Shown in pieces: positions 12,138 to 23,462 of a DNA stretch of 64,000 nucleotides. The stretch covers positions 5,704,001-5,768,000 of the forward strand of contig NC_089422.1 in NCBI RefSeq assembly GCF_013426205.1, written 5' to 3'. A program made the translations under genes and the position numbers. The first letter of the stretch is position 1; each line of letters opens with the position of its first letter. This DNA comes from Metarhizium brunneum. Its lineage: Eukaryota; Ascomycota; Sordariomycetes; Hypocreales; Clavicipitaceae. Under the pieces are notes generated by a model. That model saw only the letters and a list, made by a program, of their open reading frames with translations. It was not told where the DNA came from and made no database searches.

Positions 12138-13881
12138 TTGAAGTTGGTAGTGCCTGACACGGCACTAGGCGTTGGGGAGAGCACATGAAACGTTCTGGTG
12201 GTGCATTTGCGAAAAGTGTCAATGGTAATTTGGGAATATTTCAATGTTCGCAGTATGCTGTTTTGTGCAGTCTCTGGGAATGGAGGAGTGCCGTGGTCGT
12301 TGTACGGAGTTCTCCACCGGGAGTTTCAGCTCGGCCGACCATGAGCGGGTTCCTATCTTTAACAATGGATTGATACTTGGGTATTGAAACCCATTCACCA
12401 GACATTACACTAGAAGCAAGACAAGTCGCCTGTGAGCCCCGCTTCCAAAAGATTAAAGTATCAATTGATGTGCAAGTACGGTGATATGTTGCATAGCCAA
12501 GGAGAAGATACTGCGGCGACAGGTACGGATACAAGACTCGATAGGCGAGTCCACACCTCAAATCCTATACAAATGGCCCGTTTGAACGGGACATGGAGAG
12601 AAAAAGAGGTGTTCGTGACCCAGTGTGCACAGATAGTGTACCAAGGCGTGCTCGCGTTGACACCCCGTTACTATCCCCTACTTGTGGAGTGCGGCGGTCG
12701 AGAATTAAACAAAGAGGTAATCAAAAATTACATTATATTACAAAAATTATATTACACTAAAATTACACTACAAAATTACACGTCGTGTAGTTTTTCCGTT
12801 AATACTCTGGGCATAGCTTACTAATACTATTTATTAGCGGCCGTATTACACTCGTGTTGAATACGTTAGCAAGAAAATTAAGGGACTAGTTTACATCTAT
12901 AAGGAATGTAACTACTATCACTAGGTTTAGGTTATACTAGTAACCAAAACTATAGTTTAAGTGTATATAATTTACAGCAGCCCAAAGCTGGCGTCGTTAA
13001 ATATTATTTGCGAGCGGCTTTGCCATGGGTGCCCCTTTTCGCCAACTGATTATATACCCAACGCAGTACCACACCGAACTCAGGGAAGAGTGGCAAAGTA
13101 TCCGGACAAGCAACGCAAACTGGCACGGAGTAAGAATCCTAGGCCTGGCGCTGCGAACAGTCTGCTTGACCATTCCCTTGACTACTGGAAAGGACATCAC
13201 GTTGTTGCACGGAAATGGCTGGTTACACCAGGGCTACGGTCACGGGATTAGGGCAGAAGGTCCTCACCGACTTCTTGTATTTAAAGACGTCCTTGACCTT
13301 CAAGGCCTTGAGGAAAACCAAGGACCTTTGATACCAAAGACTGTTATTAGATGAATTGAGTAATTGCTCCAAGCCTAAGCCCTTGTCGCAAATGTTGGGA
13401 TAAATGACGAGGTGATGGGCGCCATTGTGCTGGACCATGATGCGTCAGTAATAAGCGCCGTGGCACTCAGATCGGCCCAGTTAAACAGGTCTTCAGGTAA
13501 CCAAGGGAGGCCAGTTTCCAGTATGCTGCCCTTGGGATGCAAGCCTCACAGGCATTGGCGCATTCAATTTCTGTACTCGTTGTTGAACGTTTGAGATGTC
13601 CTCGCTACGTGGAGGCAATTCACGTGGGCTGCAAGTATAATCTAGAATAGTTGGTGAGAGGTGTTGGGATCAAAATACGCGAATAGTTGCTGCAAGATAT
13701 TGAATGCCCTTGTTGCGTACTAAAGCTAGTTCTAGTAGAGACATGATTTACAGGGCATGGTGAAGAATATTTATTTTCAATGCCAGCCTCGCAAGTAGTT
13801 GCTCAAAAGGCAACATGGCCTACTTCCATCTGCTAAACGCGGCAACACAGATGAAATCCAAATCATCATTATCCAGCGTTT
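12138..13881. other. gene-free region with AT repeats
   Basis: Several short ORFs exist, but none has recognisable domain features. The middle part (about 12710-12960) is very AT-rich. No conserved gene is seen between the phospholipase-like gene and the convergent hydrolase. Confidence 0.5.
12719..12795. repeat. AT-rich TTACA repeats with short palindrome
   Basis: Repeated ATTACA/TTACAAAA units end in TACACGTCGTGTA, which contains 6-bp inverted arms. Similar wording (TTACAAAATTACAAAAACTA followed by CACGTGG) is found at the far right end of the window near 63940-63977, suggesting a dispersed low-complexity element. Confidence 0.5.
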
Positions 13882-14943
13882 CTACACCGCCGTGAAATTA
13901 GTCCCGCCGAGGCTGTTCTTAAAGAAGTCGGCCAGCTTCTCGAACGGGATAAGCTCTACACGATCGTACAGGTCAACGTGCCCAGCGCGCGGCACCCAAT
14001 ACAGCTCCTTTGGCTCCGCCGCACGAGCGTAAGCCTCCTCGCTAAACTCGCGCGAGTGCGCCTGATCCCCCGATACGAAGAGCAACGGACGCGGCGAGAT
14101 GGTGTGCATGTCGGCAAAGGGGTAAAAGTTGAGAAACTTGACGTTACTCGAAAGCGTAGGGTGCGTCGTGAGATTCCGCGCCGACCCCCGGGGTATAAAC
14201 TCGCCACGGGTGGTGCGGTAAAAGTCGTAGAACTCGCGCTCGACCGGAGTCGAATCCGGCGCGAGGCGGTCCGGCGTGCCGCTCGTGTACTGGAGCTCGG
14301 CGCCGTCCACTTCGGCCCACCGCTGCCTCGATGCCGTGGCGACGACTTCCCCGCGCTGCTCGACGGTCTGCGATTTGCGTAGGCCGTTGCGGTTCGCGGC
14401 GCCCATGTCGTACATGCTCGAGGTGGCGACGGCCTTGATGCGGTGGTCGATCTTGGCCGCGCTGATGACGAAGGAGCCGCTGCCGCAGATGCCCAGTGCG
14501 CCGATGCGCTGGCGGTCGACGGACTTGTGCTTGCCGAGATAGTCGACGGCCGCGCTGAATGCCTCGGCGTAGAGGTCTGGTGACACGGCGTTGCGGGGTT
14601 CCCCGTGGCTGCTGCCCCAGAATGGGAGGTCGAGCGACACGGTGATGAAGCCGTGCTCGGCGAGCTTGGTGGCGTAGAGGTTCGCGCTCTGCTCCTTGAC
14701 TGCGCCCATTGGGTGGCCGACGACGACGGCCGGCGCGGTTGCGTTGGCGCTGCGGTTGAGTTTGCCGTGGATGAAGAGGTTGCCGGCAATGCTGTGGCGG
14801 TATTGGTTCTGGAAGGTGATGGGGTGCACTTCCACGGCGGGACTGCGATAGAAGTTGTCGGCTCCGTACGACATGTTCTGTGCCATGGCGGACATGGTGG
14901 TGCCCATGGCCATGATGCCGAGTGAGATGCCACTTGCCAGCAT
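13882..14943 (-). CDS. secreted alpha/beta hydrolase, bacterial YcjY/DltD-type
   Basis: Intronless 353-aa ORF. Residues 1-21 form a hydrophobic signal peptide ending AMA-Q. An alpha/beta-hydrolase fold follows: VVVGHPMG (about 74-81, oxyanion region), LDLPFWGSSHG (about 104-114), a nucleophile elbow GICGSGS (about 151-157; Cys153 or Ser155 could be the nucleophile), and a late GHVDLYD segment supplying the catalytic His. This architecture matches the bacterial YcjY-like/polyketide-transferase-like hydrolases, which also occur sporadically in fungi. The coding region is more GC-rich than its AT-rich flanks and has no introns, so acquisition from bacteria is possible. Substrate unknown. It is transcribed convergently with the phospholipase-like gene. 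Confidence 0.85.
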   Translation of the reverse strand: MLASGISLGIMAMGTTMSAMAQNMSYGADNFYRSPAVEVHPITFQNQYRHSIAGNLFIHGKLNRSANATAPAVVVGHPMGAVKEQSANLYATKLAEHGFITVSLDLPFWGSSHGEPRNAVSPDLYAEAFSAAVDYLGKHKSVDRQRIGALGICGSGSFVISAAKIDHRIKAVATSSMYDMGAANRNGLRKSQTVEQRGEVVATASRQRWAEVDGAELQYTSGTPDRLAPDSTPVEREFYDFYRTTRGEFIPRGSARNLTTHPTLSSNVKFLNFYPFADMHTISPRPLLFVSGDQAHSREFSEEAYARAAEPKELYWVPRAGHVDLYDRVELIPFEKLADFFKNSLGGTNFTAV

Positions 14944-15856
14944 TTTTGTCGTTCTTTTCCGTGGTGCTTGGGTATGTGTCTGGTATGCGTTTCAACAGAA
15001 ATGTCGGCTGAAGTTTTCGAGTAGAGTCGCCGGCATATCGGTCGTCTTTATATGTTTTGAGGTCATGATGGCCTCTGTCGTCATGGTAAACTGGTTCTGA
15101 TGTGGCCTTGAATCATGCGAGATGCACTTCATCCTTGCAGCGCACAAGACGACCGCGCGTCGCCAACATTCTCTCATACAAGAGTCGCCGGCGGGCCAAG
15201 ATGGCGGTTGACGTAGATGGGTAATCAACGCCTCCCGTCTGGCACGTCATATTCCCCGTCCCAGATAACACGATGCCATCCTGAGCGGGGTTAGGGTTAA
15301 AGCCGAAACTAGCAAAGGCTGTGCAATTGTGCACAGCCAATGTAGACATGGGTGGCATGTTGTTTCTCGGCCATTGATCGACTTCGTATGAAGAAACTAT
15401 TTTCATGGAAGCAAAGTGCAAAGCACGTCAATGGAATTGTGACGTTCGGCTGTTGCTTGCGGGGCTTGATGATGAGTCTTGGGTGATGCGGATGTATTGA
15501 TTTGGTCCGCGGTTATGCTGCTCCTCCAATGGAGAATAAGCTTCAATGTTTCAAGCGCCGGCCAGTCTAGCTCGTTATCATGGTCAGGGCCTGTAGACTT
15601 CATGTGCCCTAATGCAAGCTGCTGACAAGCCCAAACGCTTGGCAGATAGCCGCGTTGAATGGGTCGATGTCAATCAATTAAACCAGACTTGACCAAACAT
15701 TGAACCAATAGGAGCCTGCACACGTAGTCTCAATCTTGATTGGATTGACCCGCCGTCAGCAGCCTGCATGTAGTATATGTATATGCCATTGGGGCCACCG
15801 GACCGTCTTCTTTCAATCCCGGGCACACCACTTCCGGCCTCGAGTTCAGTTCACCC
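14944..15856. other. intergenic between divergent hydrolase and bZIP genes
   Basis: Shared upstream region of the divergent genes at 14943 (-) and 15857 (+). Short ORFs on the minus strand show no supporting features. A TATATGTATATG stretch lies near 15773-15785, about 80 bp upstream of the bZIP start. Confidence 0.5.
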
Positions 15857-16802
15857 ATGGACACGACGCTTCAGTCGGGCACAAAGCGCATCCCGATCCA
15901 GCCGGCTGCAGGGCTAGCAGAGGCACTGGCCCCAACAGAGGATTGGACCGGCGCGGCAAGCAGCGCCAAAAGGAGGAAGCTGCAGAATCGTCTGAACCAA
16001 CGGGCACGACGTAAGCCAACATGCTTCGCATACTACCGTCTGTTTATTATTGACAGCTAGTCTTGGACAAGGACGGAGAATGCTTCTGCCCTGCCCGCTG
16101 CCTTCCACCAGCGCAGTCGGACCAAGGTCATTGCCAACGACCGATGATGGCGCTCACCACACCAGCGACAACGGCAAACCATCTTCTGCGCCTACTTGTT
16201 TGCTTGGAAAAGCCGAGACCCGACAACTGTTGCTCCAAGTGGCCCAGCGCAGCTACGGTAGATACAAAATCGGGTCACCGAGCCTCGCAGATTTGAATGG
16301 CGTCGTGAGGTTCAACGTGTTTCAAGCCTTTGGGCTGATTGCCCAAGCCCTGGGCTTCAACAACGACTGGCTGACGTATGAAGCCACATCGCCATTCTGC
16401 ACACCGGGAGAGTATGCCCCGTCCCTGCATGCGCCACCAACCAGACGGCCCTATTTTATGAATCCTACATTATTGCAGCTGAACGTAGAGCATCATCCGT
16501 GGATTGACTTCTTCCCCTGCCCCCGGCTACGGGATAATCTGTTGGCCGCTTTGGTACCGGGCAGGGAAATGCTCGACGAGGACCATCTCTGTCGGGATGT
16601 GGTGGATGGCGGAGCTGGTGCTGGCGTCGACTCGGCTGCCCTCATCGTCTGGGGTACTCCGTGGGAGCCCGGCGGATGGGAGGTGACGGAGTCGTTTGTC
16701 GAGAAATGGGGCTGGCTGTTGGCCGGCTGTGTCGAGTTGAAAGAAGCGACCAACTACTGGAGAGGGAGACGGGGGCTGGAGGGCATTGTATTCAATGTGT
16801 AA
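15857..16802 (+). CDS. bZIP-type / DUF3425 transcription factor
   Basis: Two exons, 15857-16010 and 16057-16802, with a 46-nt intron (GTAAGC...TGACAG) give 299 aa. A short basic region KRRKLQNRLNQRAR lies at about residues 37-50, at the place where DUF3425 proteins carry their degenerate bZIP basic segment. The C-terminal half has the DUF3425 signature around HPWIDFFPCPRLRDNL (about 200-215) and an aspartate/tryptophan-rich end. There is no good leucine zipper. Such proteins are nuclear regulators in filamentous ascomycetes, often near metabolic genes. It lies about 670 bp upstream of, and co-directional with, the dienelactone hydrolase, which may be a target (inference). Confidence 0.8.
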
Positions 16803-17470
16803 TTTGGAATAGTTTTGCCGAGTTTATCTAGTTTTGATGTATTGGCGCTGATGCAATGTGATGACAACTGCATCCGTTTCATCGTCCCGAAACTCGGATG
16901 TGGAACTGCCGAACATGGGTAGGTTTAGCTTCTTTCCTTATTAGTACGGTCCATGCGTTTAAAGCTCACGAGCTCTAAAGTTACATATGTAGTCTATTAT
17001 GGAGTCTGCTTATCTTGGACGCGACTGGACGCTAATGCGGGTGGCTGACATTTGCGGAGCTCCTTATGCACGATTGAAATTAATAAAAATATATCCTTCT
17101 ATAAATCGTGTAAATAAAAAATAAATACACGTCTGGTCGGTTACATCTCGTTCAGCTTTGTACCGATGTCTCTAGTAACGGTACATGTATCCACACATGT
17201 GCACCATATGTCGATCTGACAGTTTCCAATTTAGTGTCAGGGATGGCGCAAGCGTCCACGCAAGCCTTCATGCAAGACGTGCAAAAAGTGCTACCGTACA
17301 GTATAGAGCCCGGAAAGGTAGGGATCGACGTCAACCTTATCAGTCCAACTCTTATATATACGACGGAGCGGGCAGCCGACAATGCACGTCTACTAATGAC
17401 GCTGCCGGCGACACCAAGCTTAGCATACCGCAGCCACAACTATCTCTATTACGCCGCACTCGACCTCACT

Positions 17471-18443
17471 ATGAAGGCTTTCAGTTACTTACTCGCCGCG
17501 TCAAGCATTGGCGCCTTGGCCTCAGCAACCGAGTGTGCAGTTGCAGATGCCCCAACAGTCGCCCACCAAGGCGACGCTGTCGGGTCTATAGAAGAACACA
17601 ATGGGGGTAAGCACCAGAAAGTATTGTCACGCTGGACATGCTAACAGCTTCTAAATAATAGTCAACATGTATATTACAACCCCGGAAAAGATGCAAGCGA
17701 CAACCAAGCCTGGCATCGCTGTCCTATATTTAACCGACGTATTCGGAATACAACTTCTTGAGAACAAACTGTTGGTTTATATACAAAGCGTCTGGAGCAA
17801 TCCTCCCAGCTAAACGTACTACTATAGCCTCGTGGACAGCTTTGCCCGAGCTGGATACATGACTGTTGCTCCCGACATGTTCAACGGCACTCCGGCACCC
17901 AGCGATCTAAACGACCCCAGCTTTAACACGACGGCATTCCTTGAACTGCATTCACCCAACGCAACAGACCCCATTGTTGAATCAGCCATCAGCCATATAC
18001 GTGGGACTCTTGGCATTGATCGGATCGCCACCGCTGGCTATTGTTTCGGCGGTAGGTACGCCTTGCGCTTCCTCAGCGGCTGTGACGGCGCCGACCTAGC
18101 TTTTGCCGCCCACCCGAGTTTACTCGAGGATGGCGAAATCTCTGGCATTACTGGCCCAGCTAGTGTCGCTGCTGCCGGTAAGTAACATGTGTGCGGGCAC
18201 GATGTCACGTTGTAGAGAAAGCTGACTTGCAATCTAGACGGGGATGAATTGATGCCTCCTGAAAGACGAAGTCAGATAGAGGCGATTTTACTGCAAACAG
18301 GGCAGCCGTATCAATTGTCTCTGTATGGTGGCACGGGCCATGGCTTTGCGGTGCGAGCCAACATATCTAACCCAGTGGAGAAGTTTGGGAAAGAAGCTGC
18401 ATTTGTACAAGCTACAAGGTGGTTCGATACTTGGGGTCAATAA
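17471..18443 (+). CDS. secreted dienelactone hydrolase family protein
   Basis: Four exons: 17471-17606, 17662-17770, 17828-18177 and 18238-18443; 266 aa. All three introns (55, 57 and 60 nt) have GT-AG ends and CTAAC/CTGAC branch sites, and the frame is restored each time. Residues 1-18 or so (MKAFSYLLAASSIGALASA) are a signal peptide, which is unusual for this mostly cytosolic family. The dienelactone-hydrolase triad is visible: Cys154 in AGYCFGG, Asp199 or Asp201 in GDGDELMP, and His233 in GTGHGF. The enzyme should hydrolyse small lactones or esters outside the cell. A TATATATA box lies at 17353-17360. Confidence 0.85.
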
Positions 18444-19597
18444 TTGACTATATTGTGGTTCAGGCTTTGCCTGGACCTAACGATCGCGGTCGCGGGAGCC
18501 TATATAATATTGACTATATTAAATAGTTATCAGGGACTAGTTTAATACGTACCCTTTTAGCGTAATAGTAAAAATCATGTGGTTAGGGGTCTGGGTAACC
18601 CCCGGGACGACTGCGGCTGGCACCCGCTATTAGTCTTGAGCCTAATATTGAATCTATTAGACCAGCAGTATGCGATGCGTTTCAGTCTACTTGGCATACC
18701 GGGTCTGGTCTCAATAACCAGCTCCGCTACCCCGCCCTTAACGCACTATCCCTTCAATATTGCCTGAACCTGCTTCCCCACTGCCGTGTGCTTTTACCTT
18801 GCGCTTTAACGAGCCAGGCCTGATATTACTGCCATGCTCCACAACTGGTGCCGATGCCCCGGTAGCTGTTGATTATTTCCGTCGGTACATGTAACCGTGC
18901 CGGAGTCCCCACGTTAATTGCGTAATGCTGCCGGTCCATCGCCATCCCGTGCGTTCCCTGTAAATCCCAGATAATATTCCAGCTCCTGCCATCATGTATA
19001 GCCTCGCCGGAGATTGGATCTACCTCGACGTCATCGTCATCTATGCAGTCGCCCGCTGACTAATCAATCCGTCTCAAAACTCATCACCAACCCCTACATT
19101 TTACGGCCCATGTTCATAGCTCTTTTAAGGGAAAGCAGAAGATCTATCGAATTAGGACCTGTTCTAGTAGGGGGCCTCTACTTTTGGCAGAGTCGTTAAA
19201 GTAATGGCAATAGCTTACTATCACCCGATGCTTGGCTGAAGCCCTGTGCGCGCATGAAGTATCCTGACCATGATTTTAACCAAAAAGGCAAGACTTATTA
19301 GAGTCGTCCTCTTATACAAGCCATCTTACATTGATCAAATGGTTCCTCCGATTTCTCCCGTTTTTCTGTGTCGATAAAAGCCGCAGCACATTACAAATAT
19401 CACTTTGGCCAAGGACATGCTCGTCATCTAATGTTTTTATCGTATCTATTGCAGAAATCAAATTGAATTGAACCTCTAAAATCTAGAGCACAGCAAAGCA
19501 TCTTGTAGTGGTGCCAGGGAGATGAAGAAATCCAAAGAAGCCAGCCTGTTCTGCCACCATGAATTGATTTCCTGCCCGTCTCCGTCTCCGTGTTTCT
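18444..19597. other. intergenic, AT-rich
   Basis: The 3' flank shared by the convergent dienelactone hydrolase and secreted repeat protein. Two or three ORFs of about 60 codons have no features. Nothing further is recognised. Confidence 0.5.
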
Positions 19598-21127
19598 TTA
19601 AGCCACTTCCAGCCAATCGGCGGGCGAGATGGTGCCAGACCAAGCCGGCTCGCCGTCTTTGTGACTTACGTCTTTATTTTCAGCCGCAAACTTCCTCATT
19701 TGCACCTTCTTTGGCACATCTGCACACGTCGCCGAGAGCGTGAGGCCTAAGGAAAAGACAGGTTTAGTATACCATTAGCTACGCAAGGAATAACTTGAGC
19801 CAGTACACACCTTGAAACTTCCAACCCTTGTCAAAAGTACCAGCGGTAGAGTCATCATCGTTAATGGACACCGCCTTGAGGTCGCGAATGTCAACGGTAT
19901 CCTTGTTAAACGCCGCCTTGAGGTCGATATTGTCCTTCTTGCTGGATCCAGCGTCGAAGCTACTTCCAAGATTGATTTTGCCTTCCCCAAGCACAAGGGT
20001 CAACGTGTCACCGGTTCCGTCGCCGTTCAGCGAGGTGCCGCCCAAGGTGAATTCGTAAGTGAGATCCTTGATGATGTTGCAGGGAGGGGCAAAGGACCAA
20101 TCTCCGGGAACGACTTGGAAAGTTGCCACGGTCTGCCTGTCGAAGTTGGACGGGTAGAAGTTGCCGAAAATCCACCAGCCCTTCTGGGGACGGCCGTACC
20201 AAGCATTGATCCCGACGTACTGGTTATTTCTAGCTTCAAAGCCGGGATCGGCACATTTTGCGCGGAGTCGAATATCTTGAAGCAAAATTGTTAGTCACAA
20301 GAAGGGCATCCATCTCCTTTTGCTTGCTCTCACCTTGGACCTTGAACTGGTCCTCTGCGGTCCCTCTCAGGAAGAACGTCTCGGCGGTAAGAGTAAGGTT
20401 GTTGATGCCGGTGATATCAATGGAGTCCGACTTGAAGGATTCTTGCATATTCACAGGAACCCACTTTGATTCTCCTCGCGAGGGCTGTTCCGTAATGACA
20501 AACTCGGCCTTGCCAGCTGGACCGGAGATTGTAGCGCCGATATCATCGTTGGTTCCCGACCACCAATCGTTGGATAGAGTGAAGCCGAACTCGATCTCCT
20601 TGATTTTGCGGCACGGCTCCGGTATCTTCATTTTCTTCAGAACATCCTGGGCCCGATGGCATTCAGAAAGGTCTGCGAATAGAGTCACGGTTAGCAGAGG
20701 CACGCAAGTCGTCACACAATGCCCGTACCTGTTTCGTCAGTGTCAGCGCGGCGGCCCAGGCTGGTGACGCCCCATGGGTTGTTGTTCCTGGTCAGAAAGG
20801 CAACGATAATCGAGCAGGTTATTGCGGTGAAGCCGTCAAAATTGCCGCTTTCCACTCGCTGCAGTTCCTCTCGGTCTGTCCCCGCGTCGTACATCTCTAG
20901 CTCCTGACAATCGTCCACGTCACCTGTCCCGAGACTCTTGTTAGCACTGATAATCCAGGTTGGCGGACAAGCTGCCTACCGTCGGCGCGAGCGACGAGGT
21001 TCGAAGCCCCGTTCGATGATGCGCAGCATGACGCCGGTGCTGCGTCGTCGCGAGCAGCAACCCGACTGCTAACCTGTTGGAGGCAGAGCAGGGTGCTCAA
21101 CAGCACATAAAGAGACTTTTGGTTCAT
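19598..21127 (-). CDS. secreted modular beta-repeat protein
   Basis: Predicted 431 aa from five exons: 21127-20980, 20923-20729, 20672-20334, 20275-19811 and 19746-19598. The four introns (56, 56, 58, 64 nt) all interrupt codons in phase 1. A signal peptide (about residues 1-22) is followed by a Cys/Ala-rich linker and a DDCQELEMYDAG segment. Exons 3 and 4 encode related modules of 113 and 155 aa. Each ends in KVQG or KFQG directly before the intron, and the next exon begins near a conserved CAD triplet. Module cores share a FGFTLS/YEFTLG strand, a VNMQESF/IDLKAAF strand and SIDITGI/TVDIRDL. Exon 5 holds a third, truncated module ending soon after SPADW. From memory, similar modules occur at the C-terminus of fungal enterotoxin-A-like proteins; no ADP-ribosyltransferase domain is visible here. 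Function unknown, probably extracellular binding. Confidence 0.75.
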
Positions 21128-21917
21128 GGTAATGACTGTGTGAAGAGGCGGGTTTACTCTTGAGAAATAAAAACGATTGTCTTGGTGGTATTCTCTTTGT
21201 CTGTCACGAATTCAGTAGCACATGGGGAGCAGAGAGCGAGGTATATATCATGATGGCCGCTTGCTCACTCTGCTTTCTCACCTTGTCCTTTTTTTTTTGG
21301 GCGAACCACTGAGCTCGGCAGATGATTCCTTTGCCTTCCGAGTCATAATTTCGTGCCATCATGCCGCTGGTTCCGGAACCAATGCATGATGCGGAAATGG
21401 GATGAACCACGTAGCCATAATCTCAAGCTACAACATGAGGCCAGATGAATCCAGGACTCTTGGACTCGGCCACCGACCACGCCATTGCTGAACACTTATG
21501 ACTTTGCATAAATCACGCGCGGCAGTTGCTAGCGGGCGTTGGCATAAGGTATGCAGCCTACGTGTAATCGTAATCTAATGCCTTATCAGCATTGTGGCCT
21601 GTCCTCTTTGCGCCGATCTTTGACATCGATGTCCGTATCACAGCCCAGGGCGGCATGAATGTGGGATGTGGTTACATCAAGCTGTCGATAGAGTCTGGGG
21701 TTGTCACGTCAGAACATTCTGGCAAATTAACCAACTTGGTGTGACTCGCGTTGACGGCGTCTCCGACGTGACATCTGGAGGCACAAGGATCTTGAACCAT
21801 TTCGTAGCACGCAACACTAGAAACAAGCAACTACGCATAAACTGTGATGCAGACTACAACGTGTCCCTTTATTGTAATGTTGCCTTTTGCCTAGTGACTA
21901 AACTCGAACCCCATTTT
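21128..21917. other. intergenic
   Basis: Upstream DNA of the secreted repeat protein and the 3' flank of the next minus-strand gene. A T-rich run lies near 21288-21299. No gene is recognised. Confidence 0.5.
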
Positions 21918-22553
21918 CTACGTCTCGTTTGGATCTGGCATTTCCCCCGCAAGAATCATGTCTGGGGTCTCAGTCTGAAGGACTCCCTCGGCGTCACGGT
22001 ATTCCTCCCGCGAATACAGCTCAATCGCGTTGAAGCCACAGCTATCAATGGCAGTAAAAAAGGTACAAGCTGCCTTGAACGGCACACGCCATTTCCACCA
22101 GATGGTCTCCTGGCCAACTTCGGCCGGGCCAACAATGGCCTCCTCCCAAAGTTCCCGTGGGTACGAGTAGTGCAACACCACGGCAGACTGCGCCTCGGAT
22201 TTCTCGTCGAGTACCGCCATCCAATCGCTGGCAAGGCTGGTTGAGTTTCCGTTTGTTGATCTCTGAATCAGCGGCTCAATGAGGCTTCGTAACTCGGCGT
22301 CGGGTGTAGCCTCGAACCCCGTGTCGTAGTCTTGCACCGGGGGCTCAGTCTTCCATTCATCCAGGCGTTGTTGATCTGGGCTCCGGACCAGACTGAATAT
22401 ATTGTCTGCATCTTCGGCAGTGGCAGATTCCTCCATTAATTGATCGATGACCTAGAATACAGCGTTGGCAATTCTATCCTCGGGACTTGTGCTCGGTAGC
22501 TGGCATACCTTTGCTGGCACCTTGGCGGTGCAGAAGAGGAGAATGGCGGACAT
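21918..22553 (-). CDS. hypothetical protein, 192 aa
   Basis: Two exons, 22553-22509 and 22451-21918, with a 57-nt intron (GTATGC...TTCTAG) placed in phase 0. The short first exon encodes MSAILLFCTAKVPAK, and the second continues VIDQLMEE without a stop, which supports the model over starting at the internal Met. The protein is acidic, without signal peptide or membrane helix apart from a weak hydrophobic N-terminus. It ends with an ELYSREEY...ILAGEMPDP segment. I do not recognise a domain. It is co-directional with the secreted repeat protein, with about 790 bp between them. Confidence 0.65.
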
Positions 22554-23462
22554 GATGAACAGTGATGGAGCAACGGGCGGATGGTGTGCAGAAGTGAAAG
22601 ACGCGAAGCAGGCGTTCGACTAGGTGAAGGTGAAGAAGAAGACCTGGAAGGAGAAAAGGAAGAAGAACAAGGTTACGTGGAAGACAGCTACATGAACGGC
22701 AGATGAAATGATTGAAACACGACCGCTGCTTGCAAGTCCAATCACGTCAATGCTAATAGTATTCCGATAACATTCCCCTGTAATTTCCAGGCCACGCCAC
22801 GAACACATGGGTTCCATTCGATCCACAATTGATTGATACTTATTTTATCTACCAAACTTATACACGGCCCTAGTTTCTCCCCAATGCCGGCGTCTGGGGT
22901 TGACGAGTCTTCCGGTCGTCCCGTCGCTGCGCTGCCCCCGAAGAAGTCGTCGTACAGGTGCAACTAGCGTATCGACGTGTTTCAACTTCTCTTGACTAGT
23001 TGAGGACACGGCAGTTGAACCTGCGGCGCATCAAATCATCCCACTGACATGGCCACGTCACAGCAGGCGCGCAGCATGGATCACGACATGAAAGGCATTG
23101 ATCGGAGCTTGGCGACCACTCTAAACCACGTGGACTCACGTCTTCGCAATATCGACCCTGTCATTCTCGCTTGTAATTTTATGCCGTATCATGAACGCAT
23201 GATTGCAGCGCCATGCTTCGAGCCTGCGCTCAGCGCTGCATGGCCGCGGCGGCAGTTGGAAAGCGTCGTAGTGAAGAGGCTTCATGCCATCAAGTGCATG
23301 GAGATAACATCGTCTTGGTGCTTGCCAAAGCCCAGGATATAAAGAACTACTCATCCTCGCCATGTATCCCTCAGCTTCAGTCACATCCATAAAGACACAA
23401 AGCCGGGTGCAGAGAACCCAGACACTCTTTTCCAAGACACTCGTTGAAATTCTTCTTCCAAA
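22554..23462. other. intergenic between divergent genes; TATA box at 23338
   Basis: Shared upstream region of the genes at 22553 (-) and 23463 (+). A TATAAA box at 23338-23343 lies 120 bp before the DNase start codon. A purine-rich GAAGAAGA/GGAGAAAAGG tract occurs at about 22628-22668. Confidence 0.55.

Noticed and set aside
14144..14995. 283-codon minus-strand frame overlapping the hydrolase
   Set aside because: It is the same strand but a different frame, and very Arg/His-rich. The alpha/beta-hydrolase frame carries the catalytic motifs.
15288..15300. TTAGGGTTA telomere-like word
   Set aside because: Only a single unit; no tandem array, so not a telomeric or interstitial telomere repeat.
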